Below the pieces are notes generated by a model that was given only the letters and a program-made list of their open reading frames with translations, did not search any database and had not been told where the DNA came from. Shown piece after piece: positions 53,239 to 64,000 of a stretch of DNA of 64,000 nt (its first letter is position 1; each line of letters opens with the position of its first letter). The DNA lies in assembly GCF_037975245.1 (NCBI RefSeq), contig NC_092564.1, positions 16,572,984 through 16,636,983 on the forward strand, written 5' to 3'. Position numbers and translations under genes: made by a program. This stretch comes from Apostichopus japonicus. Lineage: Eukaryota; Echinodermata; Holothuroidea; Aspidochirotida; Stichopodidae.

Positions 53239-53434
53239 CTTCCCGGCATTTTGCTAAGATCATGTGTAGTATCTCTTCCCTTTAGAGGGGAATGTTGATA
53301 CACGCCCGACGATGATTACACAGTCACAGAGGCTCTATGCAAGGGGACTGGGTTGAGAGCGGATCAGTTGTTTGGTAGTTTGGTTTTCGTGCCCGGGTTC
53401 TTACCTGTGTGGCTTTTCTCAAAAAAAAATAACC
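53239..53434 (+). mobile_element. U2 snRNA-headed SINE, copy 2, with 12-bp TSD
   Basis: The head CTTCCCGGCATTTTGCTAAG continues GATCATGTGTAGTATCT, matching U2 snRNA from about nucleotide 4 to 41 with a few changes and keeping the GTAGTA branch-point-pairing motif. The body and tail match 33588-33803 (GGGGAATGTTGATACAC, GATTACACAGTC, TTTGGTAGTTTGGTTTT, TGCCCGGGTTCTTACCTG) and end in an A run. A perfect 12-bp direct repeat TATATGTAATAG (53227-53238 and 53435-53446) flanks it, the mark of target-primed reverse transcription by a LINE. Confidence 0.9.
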
Positions 53435-53949
53435 TATATGTAATAGGCATTAAGCAGATTAAGTGGAATGGGGGGGGGGGGGGAGAAAAGAAAACTGGGT
53501 TCAGAGTAGGAATCAACTACAAAAATTGCAATTGATCTAAGTAAATCACCTAATTCCTTTAGCTTCTTATTTAACGACGAGTTTGGGACAATTTTCCAAT
53601 GCTAATACCAGTGTATGCTGTACTCTATATCATCGTGTTTCAATGCACTCGTTTTGACAGTACGAATAGTTCCTAACCTTTTCTCTAATAGAAACCGGAT
53701 TTTTATATTGTTATGTACAAATTGCTTTGAATCATGACATGAGAGTATACATTTTTTTTTTTTTAATTTAACTTTAAACAAAGGGCCCAACTGGGTGGAA
53801 AGATGGACTTATCTGGATTAGATTCAACTTCTAAATTTAAATGTGTTGTCATCCAGACATTTATGTTTTCATTTTAGTATTAATCACATTTTTGAAAGGA
53901 AACTTTCAAAAAAACCGAACGGTTCTTCATTTTATAATTTCGTGTCACG

Positions 53950-53984
53950 GACCAGGGAGTTGTTTCCATAACAACTCCCTGGTC
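53950..53984. repeat. Perfect 15-bp hairpin
   Basis: GACCAGGGAGTTGTT pairs exactly with AACAACTCCCTGGTC over a TCCAT loop. A GTGTC/GACAC pair outside extends it after a small bulge. It is shorter than a typical miRNA precursor; a foldback or small structured RNA are both possible. Confidence 0.85.
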
Positions 53985-55258
53985 AGACACAGAAGCTTTG
54001 CCTCTTCAACATTTGGTAGTATACGACTCGCAGTATCTCACTGAAGGCGAACCGACTATAGTATGACGTGGGGGTTGGGGGGGGGGGGGGAGGATGCCTA
54101 CCAGACAGACCTCATGGCTCAAGATCATGTGCATGGTAGAAATCAGACCGTCGTGTAACATAATCTAAATTTCTATGTTACGTTTCTTCTAAAATCCGCA
54201 ATGGGCATTTTCTCGTCGCTTCTTTCTTGATTATGCATTTCGTTTTTTTTTTTTTTTTTATTCATTTTCTGGTTAACGTTTTACGGAGGTCGATAATGTG
54301 TCATTATCCAACGTTTCATCGATCACGCGTTGTTTAACTGCGAAGCCACATTGGTGAACATATGTCACATGACTGGAAAATGGTAATGAGCAAGAATCGT
54401 GATGAATTCTACTCTCACATTATTATGTAAATGGAACCGGTGCGTCACTACATGGGGCGGTTTAAGGCGCCAAAGACGCGACCATGTTGAGGTACAGAAG
54501 GCGTCCATATCCTTTTGGTCAAAGAAAAGTGTTCGTTTAGTCCGAGGCGCCAAATGCGTCGCTTGTTTCAAGACCCAACACCGCAGGCTAGATATCTGGG
54601 GCGGTAGCAACTAATGCCCCCCCCCCCCCCCTTACTAGTCACATACCAAACTTGATCTGGTATCATACCTCTTACGGACTGACCATAGGATACTGCTACA
54701 GTAGGAGTAAAACCAATTGTGCCGTCGAGTCGACGTTTTCAATCAGAGAGCAGCCACTTAAATGGAAATCCTCAGGATAAAGCCCCGCAACTAAGCAGTA
54801 GAAAGTTTGAAACACGTCCAGTCATTTCGATTTTTTTTAAGCAAGGGAAATTGTTTGTCTTGTAACACCAACCTACGCAGTTATGTTATTAAGTTTGTTT
54901 CAGAAGTCATTTTAGGTGCCCTTTGGGTCACATTTGTTTGTTATTTTTGTTTTCTATTCCAAGAAGTCGCGGTCATAGTTCAAGTTTTCTCTAGATGGGA
55001 AGTACCCCAAAGGTGACAAAAAAACACTCAAAGAGTTTCTTTTTATTTAGATCCATTAGAAAACTTATAAACAACCCAGCATGGTAAAAAAATTTATCAC
55101 ATGTATGATGGTTGTCAAAACCCATATCAAACGCCCACTTTTGACTTTAGAGATATGACAGACGCACATCATAAAAAATAAAATAAATAATAATAAATAA
55201 ACACACGCTTATTTATAGCTTCTGATTGACATGGTAACATAAAGTGAACATATAGTAA

Positions 55259-55709
55259 CAGGATTGCCAGTTTTTCGACGACGCTATTTTTGCAAATCGG
55301 GCAAAAAATCACGCGACATACGAAGGAGCTGTTATTTCATGACAACTAACCGGTTATACTATACGTAGCAAGTATGTGGGTTCGCAATTCTTTGCAATTG
55401 GGTTTCTCTTATATTAGCTGAAGATTAGCGAATGATACGTGGTAAATTAAAATGCTGTTTTCACTGACGCGTATGCTTATATGCAACCTTTAGTTGGATT
55501 GGACAGCATGACATTTTTGAAATGTTCTCTCGAGTAACTTAACAGTTCTCAGCTACTAGGTTTCTTAAATTTGATAGATCATTTAAAAGTATAAGTAAAA
55601 AATAAAAACGACAAAATTCCGTTTGGCCGGAACTTTTATTTTCCTTCCTTTGGCCAAGGAAATTTGATAAACGCTCAATTTGTCATTTTTGCCAAACTGG
55701 CAACCTCTG
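55259..55709. mobile_element. hAT-like MITE remnant
   Basis: The left end CAGGATTGCCAGTTTTTCG and right end CCAAACTGGCAACCTCTG are inverted repeats with a few mismatches, of a common hAT type. The flanking octamers do not match, so this is an old or rearranged copy. Confidence 0.55.
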
Positions 55710-56394
55710 GTTTATTTCGAAGGTCTGATCTGATCAAGGTAATTCATAAAATGGCTAACGCTATTAAATAAAGAACAATAAGTTGAAGAAGGAGTTTAAA
55801 ACGTACGATCATGTCTATCTGAAGTTTGCAAGTTTCCCCAGCTGTATAATGACCAAACAAAGAGCTGAAACAGTAACACTAATGATAAATACAAGAACAC
55901 ACATCAGGATCATTTTAACGATAAGGTTTTAAATCCAAATACTGGAAGAATGAATGAACACATTTGACTTTGTTTTCTTTCTTTCAATTTTGACAAGCAG
56001 TTTTCAGCTTGAAGCTTTAAACACTCATTGAAGATTGATCAGGCTAATCTAGTTTTACGCCCACCTTCAGAAAAACTACCAAACGTACACAAAGATGTTG
56101 ATTAGACCCCCCCCCCCTCCACTGACTGTCTATTCTCGCAACACTTTCGACGCTCACCTCGTGTGTGGGATGAGCATTAACACGCGGGGGGGGGGGGGGG
56201 TATCGAATGTTTGGTGTCCATATGAGACCAGCCTATGAAATTTTAGGTTGGTACTTATATTGCAGGAGTATCTCGATTGGGAATGGTTGAGGCCGGGGGG
56301 GGGGGAGGGATGGGTAGTCATGGTAGAATAGTGGAACTTCATTTCTGAAAGATGTTGAAGAAAATAATGATTATGTTCTTGGCTTTCTTCCCAG

Positions 56395-56835
56395 ATGTTA
56401 CGGATGCCACGACCATCCATGTTACCCTATTCGAATGGACCATCAATCCTCTTACCATTAGGGTCGGAGCAGAAAGTGACGTCCGTGTCAGGGTTAACGT
56501 GACTTCATCTCGTATTTCTGACAATATGGGCAGGGGAAAGGGTCTCTGGCGGGTTGGTATCTTTGGCAGTCAAAATCCTTCTGGGCATGGTTCAAAATAT
56601 GACTATCGCCCCCAAGTCCTTGAACGAAAAGCACAAGGCAGACCACTGAAAAGAAATAGAAAGTTAATATTCGATGTTGAAACAAAATTTAATCTCAGAG
56701 GGCTTGAGCCTAGCACTTCCTTCCCTTACATGTGTTTGGAGTTCACCCAAGGTGATAATCCCAGGCCGCCTTTTACACTTATTATAGAACGCACCAATAT
56801 CATCACCTCTTGTCAAATGACGCCGGCAGAGGAAG
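56395..56835 (+). CDS. Module exon 1 of the secreted-protein gene
   Basis: A 441-bp exon (phase 1 at both ends) codes a 147-residue module. It has a polypyrimidine acceptor ending CCCAG and a GTAGG donor. The module begins DVTD, has FEWTINPLTIRVG near residues 13-25, an N-glycosylation site at Asn35 (NVTS), a GLWRVGIFGSQ strand (50-60), a YDYRPQ motif, and two cysteines (Cys114 in PYMCLE, Cys140 in ITSCQM) that could form one disulfide. The alternating pattern suggests a beta sandwich. About 77% of residues match the module at 63064-63504. I do not recognise the domain family; secretion is inferred from the upstream signal-peptide exon. Confidence 0.85.
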
Positions 56836-56946
56836 GTAGGCCAATCTTATAAATGAGCCTGATGCACCCATCGACAGCCAATTCATCTCCATTGTACCGT
56901 GCATACGGTCCACTCACAAACATAATTTGCCACCCGAGGATTGGGT

Positions 56947-56948
<2 letters not shown>

Positions 56949-57004
<56 letters not shown>

Positions 57005-57017
57005 ATATATCTATATA

Positions 57018-57085
<68 letters not shown>
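56949..57085. repeat. (TA)n microsatellite after module exon 1
   Basis: About 135 bp of TA units with TTTA and CTA interruptions, starting 113 bp after the module exon donor. Confidence 0.98.
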
Positions 57086-58002
57086 AAAATAGCTTATTTG
57101 CATGTATATTATTCTATCCTATATCCACGGGTGGCAGCATAGTTTCATTACGCCCTATAGAGTTACAGCCTTAGAATAGAATTGACCCTAGCATGCATGA
57201 ACGGACATTTCATCTTGTAGATACTCTGCTATAGATCGCTTATTCACTCTTCATTTAGAAGTAGTCTTCTGCAGATTTTAGTTCATCATTCAATGACATC
57301 ATTATGCTGCAAACAGAGAATGTGTCACAGCCCAGCAAATCATAATTTCTTGCGCAATTTTGCTATGGTTTCCAAACAGGGGCAAACAATTCGCTATAAC
57401 TCGGTTGTTATCTTTCAACCAATATATCTCGCCATATTTCTTTTGTCGACCGTGATACTTTGAGATTTTTTACCAGCGTGTAGCCTAGACGTAGAGCATA
57501 GCTTGCATTCTTTTGCCTCATATTTAACTAGACTATATAGTTATAATTATTTTTCAGCGGACTCCACTCTTTTAATATCTACTTGGTATAGACGATTGTA
57601 CGTGAACTTGATTAAGATGTAATTCATCCAGTTGATTGAAGTCAACATGCGGGAATGATTAACCAAGTTTGAATTGCTGGCAAATAAAAAGCATTCTGTT
57701 TGGGGAAGATTTTGCTTTAACTATATAGTGTCTGTTTATCTTTGAATCACGTTAGATACAATAATTAATTAAACAAATAGTTTATAGCTTATTTATTTCA
57801 ATGTTACTCTTCGGTTATGTGTATGTGGACATAATTATAAGTGATAATAACTTAATGTAAACTATAAGCACGTGATGTGATAGCTGCAACTACGTACATA
57901 TGATGCTTAACTTTTCTGTGCGGTAAGGATCCTTCCATAGCAACCAAAATGACACAGACGATGTAAGTAGTGATATCTTTAACGCACTATATCCAAAGAG
58001 CT
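57086..58002. other. Intronic stretch, nothing recognised
   Basis: AT-rich intron sequence with no exon or bounded repeat. Confidence 0.45.
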
Positions 58003-58299
58003 CAATGACGTGCGCAAGGTCGTGGGGGGGGGGGGGGGAGGTTCGTGGCTCCAGAATGCACAATTGGACCTACATATTCATATTTTTCTCTGCTGGAGGA
58101 ACCCCAGACCACCCCCTTCCTAAATAGGAGTAGAAGTCAATGAAACCCCCACAGGCAAGCCTCTCATTGGTAACAATTTTGATCAGTGTACCCTCAGTTC
58201 AAAAAGGTTTATGAACCTATACCTAAATCATTCAAGGGGGTGGGGAGGGGGGATTTGGAATTTGGACCCAACCTTTGAAATCTAGTGCACGCATCACTG
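58003..58299. mobile_element. Probable hAT-like MITE
   Basis: The ends CAATGACGTGCGCAAGG and GTGCACGCATCACTG are inverted repeats with mismatches. Flanking octamers AAAGAGCT and CAAGGGCT match at 6 of 8. A long G run lies near the left end. Confidence 0.45.
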
Positions 58300-58940
58300 C
58301 AAGGGCTAGTAGCAGATTAGGTCAGGATTCCCCAAGCAATGAAATAAAATGGGAAATAAATTGAGGCTAAAGGTAAAATAATTGAAACTATAAAATAGAA
58401 ATAGAAAATAATAACAAATAATAACAAAATGCAAAAAAAAAAGAAGAAAAATAACGAGCGACTGTTTATTACATATAACTATCTCTTAGGATCCCGTAAC
58501 ATACCTCTTACATGATCATTTCTTACTGTGAGAATATCCGTATGACGCCACCATCCACCGGTAGCGCCAACGTACTATTTCCTATATCCTCTTCATTAAT
58601 CGTGAGTAACGAGTTTCGTATTTAAGTTAATATGTTACAATTACCAACTCGGTTTCCAATGACATTTTGTTTCTCGCAATATTCATAACCTTGTTCTCGG
58701 GAGAAATGAGTAGAATTAAATACTTTAAAGCATGGGAGTAGGGGTGGGGTGGCAAGGGTTTGCCCTTGTCCCCCACCCCTGGACGATCAAGGCAATAAAC
58801 AATAGACAGCAACATTGTGCTCGTTTGATAGAAAAAGGGTTGACCTGTTCAATTTTGGCCGGTATAACCGCTAAACCGGTTACTTCTTTTCTTTGTAAAC
58901 GTATCAACCGGTTACTTGTTCTGACGGTTAACAGGTTATA

Positions 58941-60897
58941 CAGGTGCGTATCCAGGGGGGCGTTGGGGGCGCGCGCCCCCCGGGTAAGGAAAAAGGAGAG
59001 AAAAAAAGAGAAGAGAAAAGGGAAAAGGAGGGGGAAAAAAGAAAAGGAGGAGAGGAAGGAAGGGAAAAGAAAAAGAAAAAAAAGAGAGAAAAAGGAAAAA
59101 AGGAGGGAGTAGAAGATAGCCAAGACCTCGGGAAGAGAAAGAGGAACAGTCATAGTTAAAGCGCTGATCCCTATAATATACACAGGGTAGCCAGTGACAG
59201 ATCAAGGATTACGGAGGGGGTGTGCGCCTCACCCTACCCCTTACACCGACAACTCCATTTTTGACGTTTCCATTTTTCCTCTCTCACTAATGTATCTATA
59301 TAAATACTATATATGGTCTATCATAACGCGTGTGTGTGTATGGACGCCTTAAACAATTGTACAATTGTGCTATATGGAACCAACTGTGCACTGGTCTTGA
59401 ACTCGACCGAGTCGTCGGGGTACATGACGCATTTCGGGAAGGGGGCGACCGCCCCCCCCCCCCCCGAGCAAATTTTCTTTATGACATCGCTAGTAATATC
59501 AAAATAGACAATGCTTAGATGCAACTTACAAGGCCTGGGAAGTGTCATTTCCAGCGATCTGGGAGGCATTTTCGGCCAAAATTTTTCTTTTACGCTTCGC
59601 GCCAACATATGGTGGCGCTTCGCTTAGATAGTTTGCCCCTCCCTTGGCAATTACTCGCTACACGCCTGTTCGAATTTGTAAAGCAAAGAGCAGATATAAC
59701 ATCATATCAGTGAGCATTGAAATGCATGTTCCACGATGAACAGCCTCAAAAACTGTCTATGTGTGTAGTTAAAGCCGTAGGAGCCCAATTGGATTTGGGG
59801 GCTGTAATGACTTGCCCGAAAAAAAGCCAAAATTGTTCGCGCGCGGGGCGCGCGTTCAACATACCGATGCCAGTATCATATAAGCAAGCATCGGTCATTA
59901 CAGTGCATGGCATCGTGTACCGCACGGTCCGTGAAAGTTGCACAGTATACCGCTGGATGCTATGTAAACAACCAAATGTCTTATGTAGATGGAGAAAAAG
60001 CATACAGATCCATTTATGTCAAAACTCTCTTTTACAGTAGTAATGTCGGCCAAGCTTACAACTTTATTTTAATTACCAAGGAGATCATTTTTAAGCTATT
60101 CATTGCTATTTATTTTTCTTTCAGTAGGTGCCCGAAAAAGATGGGGAAAAATTTGGTTGCGGGGGGGGGGGGGGGGAGGGGGGCTGCAGCCACCGCCTTC
60201 TACGGGACCTACGCCTATGTGTTTAGTGTTCGCTTTCGATATACCTGATATCGGAAATATCTGCTATTTTTCATTTCCTTCAACCAAGTTTTATAATAGT
60301 TATTATAACAGGTTGCAATATTTCTACACCAAGAAATTAACTGTGTCGGAATTTTCCAAAATTTCCTCACCAACATTCTTCATCATACTTTCCTCTACTC
60401 GTGCAACTTTGACCTGTCTGTTAGGGGATCAAGGAGGTTTTTATATATTGCTTGTACCATAGATTGAATTTTGTGCAACATTATGGGTATGTTTTCAAGT
60501 GATTTTATTCACGAGAAATGTGAATTTTCAAATTCTCAACAAATAATGGGCTTAAAACCTTGAAAAGTGGGGCTTTCGGATATTGTGGGCCGTGACGTAG
60601 ATTCACCTACAAAAGCAATGATCCATAGGAAATGCAATGAGGTCGAACATGATGTGTGACTGGTGACAATCTTCAAAAAGGTTATGGATGGAAAAAAACT
60701 TTGGGGAAATACTGCGGTTCTCAGGCAAAAGTGTACATCTGGTTGGTCATTTTCAAGCCCGAGAAGTGCTATTTCCGGTGATCTGGGGGGTATCAAAACC
60801 AGAAATTTTCTTGTACGCTGCGCGCCAACCGATGGTGGCGCTCCGCTTAGATAGTAATTCGCGCCCCCCGGGTTAGAAAATCCTGGATACGCGCCTG
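58941..60897 (-). mobile_element. Composite element, copy 2 of an inverted pair (2.0 kb)
   Basis: It starts CAGGTGCGTATCCAGG and ends CCTGGATACGCGCCTG, and reads as the reverse complement of 37547-39668, including the purine tract (58985-59110), the block with TACACCGACAACTCCATTTT, the family-A-like segment (59440-59690) and the terminal core. Flanks share TTATA. It lacks the MITE found at 38239-38614 in copy 1. It lies in the intron between the two module exons. Confidence 0.8.
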
Positions 60898-63047
60898 TTA
60901 TATCGCAAACAAGAAGTGTGGTTGCCCCCTCAATATTTCTCTCTGGGAATATTCGTACATTGAAGTACATATTTTTTGTTCGCTATTTAAACCCATCTAT
61001 ACACTGCGTGCATAGTAAGACGCGGCAACCGCTCACACTGCGACATATCTCTTATAGATGCCTTCATCAAACGAATGTTAATTATATACAACGATCAACG
61101 CCCGCCCTCATCCCACTCCCTCCCATTCATTTCTGAACATTCCATAGCCCAGACATTTTAGAATTGATCACAGGTTGCGAAAATGCAAATCAATGAAACT
61201 TCTAGTTTCTTTCTGCTTCTTCTTCTTCTTCATAATTTGGACAATTCAGAATGTAATGGAACAGTATTGCGACATGGCTTTAAAATTCAGACCACATTTG
61301 ACAATTAAGTTCAACTGAAGGATATGGAAAAGCTATGTATGAATGAATGAAACGAAAATCAGAGAAACAGGAAACTTTGGTCTTTTTATGGCCATATGTT
61401 CCTTTTATCATCCTTGTATAATGTTCCTTTCATTTGTTCCTTTTATATCTGGGCAGTGGTGAATGTTGTACCTATACTGTACCTCAAATTTTTCTGTAGA
61501 TTTGGTTTAGCATCATTATTATGCTAAGTACATTGTGCAAATACTTTTCATCTTAATCTCGTGATTACAGTACCTTGTGTAAGAGACTGATTTCGATTAC
61601 TTATATCATTATAGAGAATGGCAACGGTGTCGTTAAGTTTTGCGGTTTTTCGTAATCAATTGTTTTCTCATTTTAAAGTTCTATCAAAACCAGAATATTC
61701 CTATACTTTTCCAGAGTCTTGAACCTGCGGCATCACCGTATAGGTTAGTGAAAATAAACCCTTCCCCAACTATCATACATAATGTATACATAAGACGATA
61801 CTATTCGACTATATACAAACGTGATGAACTTCAATAGTAACTAGCACATCCACCCGGTAAATTTATCACCAAGGTCGAGTGGTAGACGAGAGCGGGACCG
61901 AGGTAATACCCGGGGTGCGGGTGCACTAAACGATAAAATAATAATAATCGTGTTTAATATAACTATATTACAATTGACTACTGTTTTACTTTGTTATTGG
62001 TTACCTCGTATACACGCAACGAACTAAGCCGCAACCATACGAGTCATGTTGACGTCAAATCCTCAGGTATATACGTCAGTTCCTGGCCACACTGGGGTCA
62101 ATAATGCAAAAACAAGTACATATCAAAACATATTTCCGGTGCATTTATATGAGCGTAGAAAACAAAGAACATAAATCTTTAGACTTTCGGATAAGGCACT
62201 CTGACGCTTTTCCGGTTGCGGATGGGTGGTTAGATGTCGGTACTCCTCCCTCCCCCCCCCCCTTTCACAACTTGGGACCCGGCCACACCGGCCAATCGCC
62301 TCTGACTGCCATGCAGTTTGAAGACATACGCATATATATGCCATTCTAAGTTTTCGTTCTTCTTTAGTTACTGTTCAATCTCTAACGAGATGGAAGGCCC
62401 ACTTGGTATCGGCATCTCCTCTTTCAATATCTGAAAATTGTCCATACGATTGTTGGATATACTTACTGTATGTTTCAGGATGAAGAGGGTGGAAACAGGG
62501 TGCGAGAGGATGCGACGATGTTGTAGGAGTCTTTCTGAGTTTTTGTATCAATTAAGCATGAACTCGTTTGGCATGTAAACAGTGTGTTTCGTCATGCCAT
62601 TTTCATGGTTTCAACCTATACGCGACGTCTTCGTTTCATTTCATGGAGAGTATTTTTTTTTTACAACTTGTTAAGGCATGTTGTAATAAGTGGGACGAAA
62701 TATAAGGAAAACCAATCACCTCCTTCTACGTCATCATCAGTAATAAGATGTTTGGTCATACTGTGAAACCCTCCCAGATTATTTTCACCATTTGAAGTAT
62801 AAACAATTTCGTCAAACAGAATCTTTTTCAATTTGCTATTAGTTTTCATACAAAACCAAAATATAAAAAATAAATAAATAAATAAATAAAAAAATTACAC
62901 ATGACCAGTAAAGTTAAGCAAATGGTCATATTACTAGATTTTAGCAATTGATTAATGTCAAATATTTATCAAAACCAAATTCTTATTAGTTACCGAATGA
63001 TATTCTGTAGCAGCTCAAAAAGGGAGATTTTTTAATGATCTCTGGTC
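60898..63047. other. Intronic stretch, nothing recognised
   Basis: AT-rich intron with short chance frames; an (AAAT)n run lies at 62868-62893. Confidence 0.45.
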
Positions 63048-63063
63048 TTGGTTTTTTTCCCAG

Positions 63064-63504
63064 ATGTTACGGATGCCTTGACTGTCCGTGTGTCCCAATT
63101 CGAATGGACCATCAATCCTCTTACCATTAGGGTCGGAGCAGAAAGTGACGTTCGTGTCAGAGTAAACGTGACGTCCTCCCGTTTCTCTGACAATATGGGC
63201 AAGGGGAAGGGTCTCTGGCGGGTTGGGATCTTTGGCAGTCAAAATAATTATGGGCACGGTCCAAAATATGATTATCGCCCTCAAATCCTTCCACGGAAGG
63301 AACAGGGGAAGGCGGTAAGAAGAGGCCAGAAGTTAGTATTTGATATTGAAACCAAATTTAATCTCCGTGGGCTCGGTCCCAATTCTGCGTTTCCTTATAT
63401 GTGTTTAGAATACACCCAGGGTGATTATCCAAAACCGCCTTTCGCTCTAATCATAAAACGTACTGATATCATCACTTCGTGCCAAATGACGCCAGCTGGG
63501 CAAG
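63064..63504 (+). CDS. Module exon 2 of the secreted-protein gene
   Basis: It has the same length (441 bp), the same 1-1 phase and the same splice contexts (CCCAG acceptor, GTAGG donor) as 56395-56835. The 147-residue module keeps FEWTINPLTIRVG, Asn35 of NVTS, GLWRVGIFGSQ, YDYRPQ, ETKFNLRGL and both cysteines. Changes cluster at the N-terminus, in the loop around residues 76-89 and near 105-109. The first ~40 bp of downstream intron (GTAGGACAATCTTAT and beyond) also resemble the intron after module 1, so the duplication included flanking intron. The gene continues past the window. Confidence 0.85.
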
Positions 63505-63847
63505 GTAGGACAATCTTATCAATGTGCCTGCTCCGTTCGTCAACCTCCCAACCCCATTCAGCCCAGTTTACCATGCATACAACAAAGTGCTAATGTATAG
63601 CTGTCGGTTTGTGTGGTCACCCTCAAGCATGGATGTGTATAACATAAACTCCACTCGTAACAGACTGTTGCATCAACCACCACCACCCCTCTACCCTCCC
63701 CCTCCCCAATACGATAAACATTTGCTTACTTGAACCAACCCGAGCGCAATACCACATTTTATTTTTCATAATGTCATGCAAGAAAGTTGGGTTCTGTGCT
63801 ACCAATGTTGGGGGAGTGCTATATATCTCTGTTAACGATTTTAACGT

Positions 63848-63994
<147 letters not shown>

Positions 63995-64000
63995 GTTATC

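Noticed and set aside
61870-61920. Possible tRNA-like segment (GTCGAGTGGTAGACGAGAGC)
   Set aside because: No B box or cloverleaf can be read, so it is not called.

Overview
This is nuclear DNA from an animal. It is AT-rich and intron-rich, with GT-AG introns, many microsatellites and many short non-autonomous transposons. The encoded proteins and SINE types point to an invertebrate deuterostome, most likely an echinoderm. I could not run a search, so the taxon is inference. Almost all long open frames are chance or repeat-derived; the real coding sequence lies in short spliced exons that I rebuilt from splice sites, reading phase and protein similarity.

Layout: (1) 4.6-11.5 kb, plus strand: the 3' end of an unidentified multi-exon gene. 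Five exons join in phase and end at a stop at 11488-11490; a further likely exon lies at 4617-4779. (2) 12.2-14.4 kb, plus strand: a complete three-exon MESH1/HDDC3 gene (ppGpp/NADPH phosphohydrolase, 188 aa). It has an optional in-frame N-terminal extension that looks like a mitochondrial presequence. (3) 19.7-33.1 kb, minus strand: a complete ten-exon PSAT1 gene (phosphoserine aminotransferase). The exons sum to 1113 bp, which gives 370 aa, the human length. The upstream region has NF-Y boxes, a C/EBP half-site fused to a CRE, and an E-box. MESH1 and PSAT1 are tail to tail. (4) 49.3 kb to the right edge, plus strand: the start of a secreted-protein gene. A signal-peptide exon is followed by two homologous 441-bp phase 1-1 exons 6.7 kb apart, each coding a 147-residue module I do not recognise; the gene runs off the window.

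The space between genes and in introns is a transposon graveyard. Several hAT-like elements have target-site duplications (TSDs) I could read directly: 16363-16673, 28471-30023, 30756-32164, 38239-38614, 45004-45359 and 48111-48408. A Mutator-like MITE with a 9-bp TSD carries telomere-like repeats. Two ~2-kb copies of one element lie in inverted orientation at 37.5-39.7 and 58.9-60.9 kb. There is a tRNA-derived SINE, a tandem tRNA-headed repeat, and two copies of a short retroposon whose head is the 5' end of U2 snRNA, one with a perfect 12-bp TSD.

The points most worth following are the U2-headed SINE, the duplicated-exon secreted gene, the possible mitochondrial MESH1 isoform, the shared core module found eight times in transposons with different ends, and the telomere-like tract carried inside a MITE.
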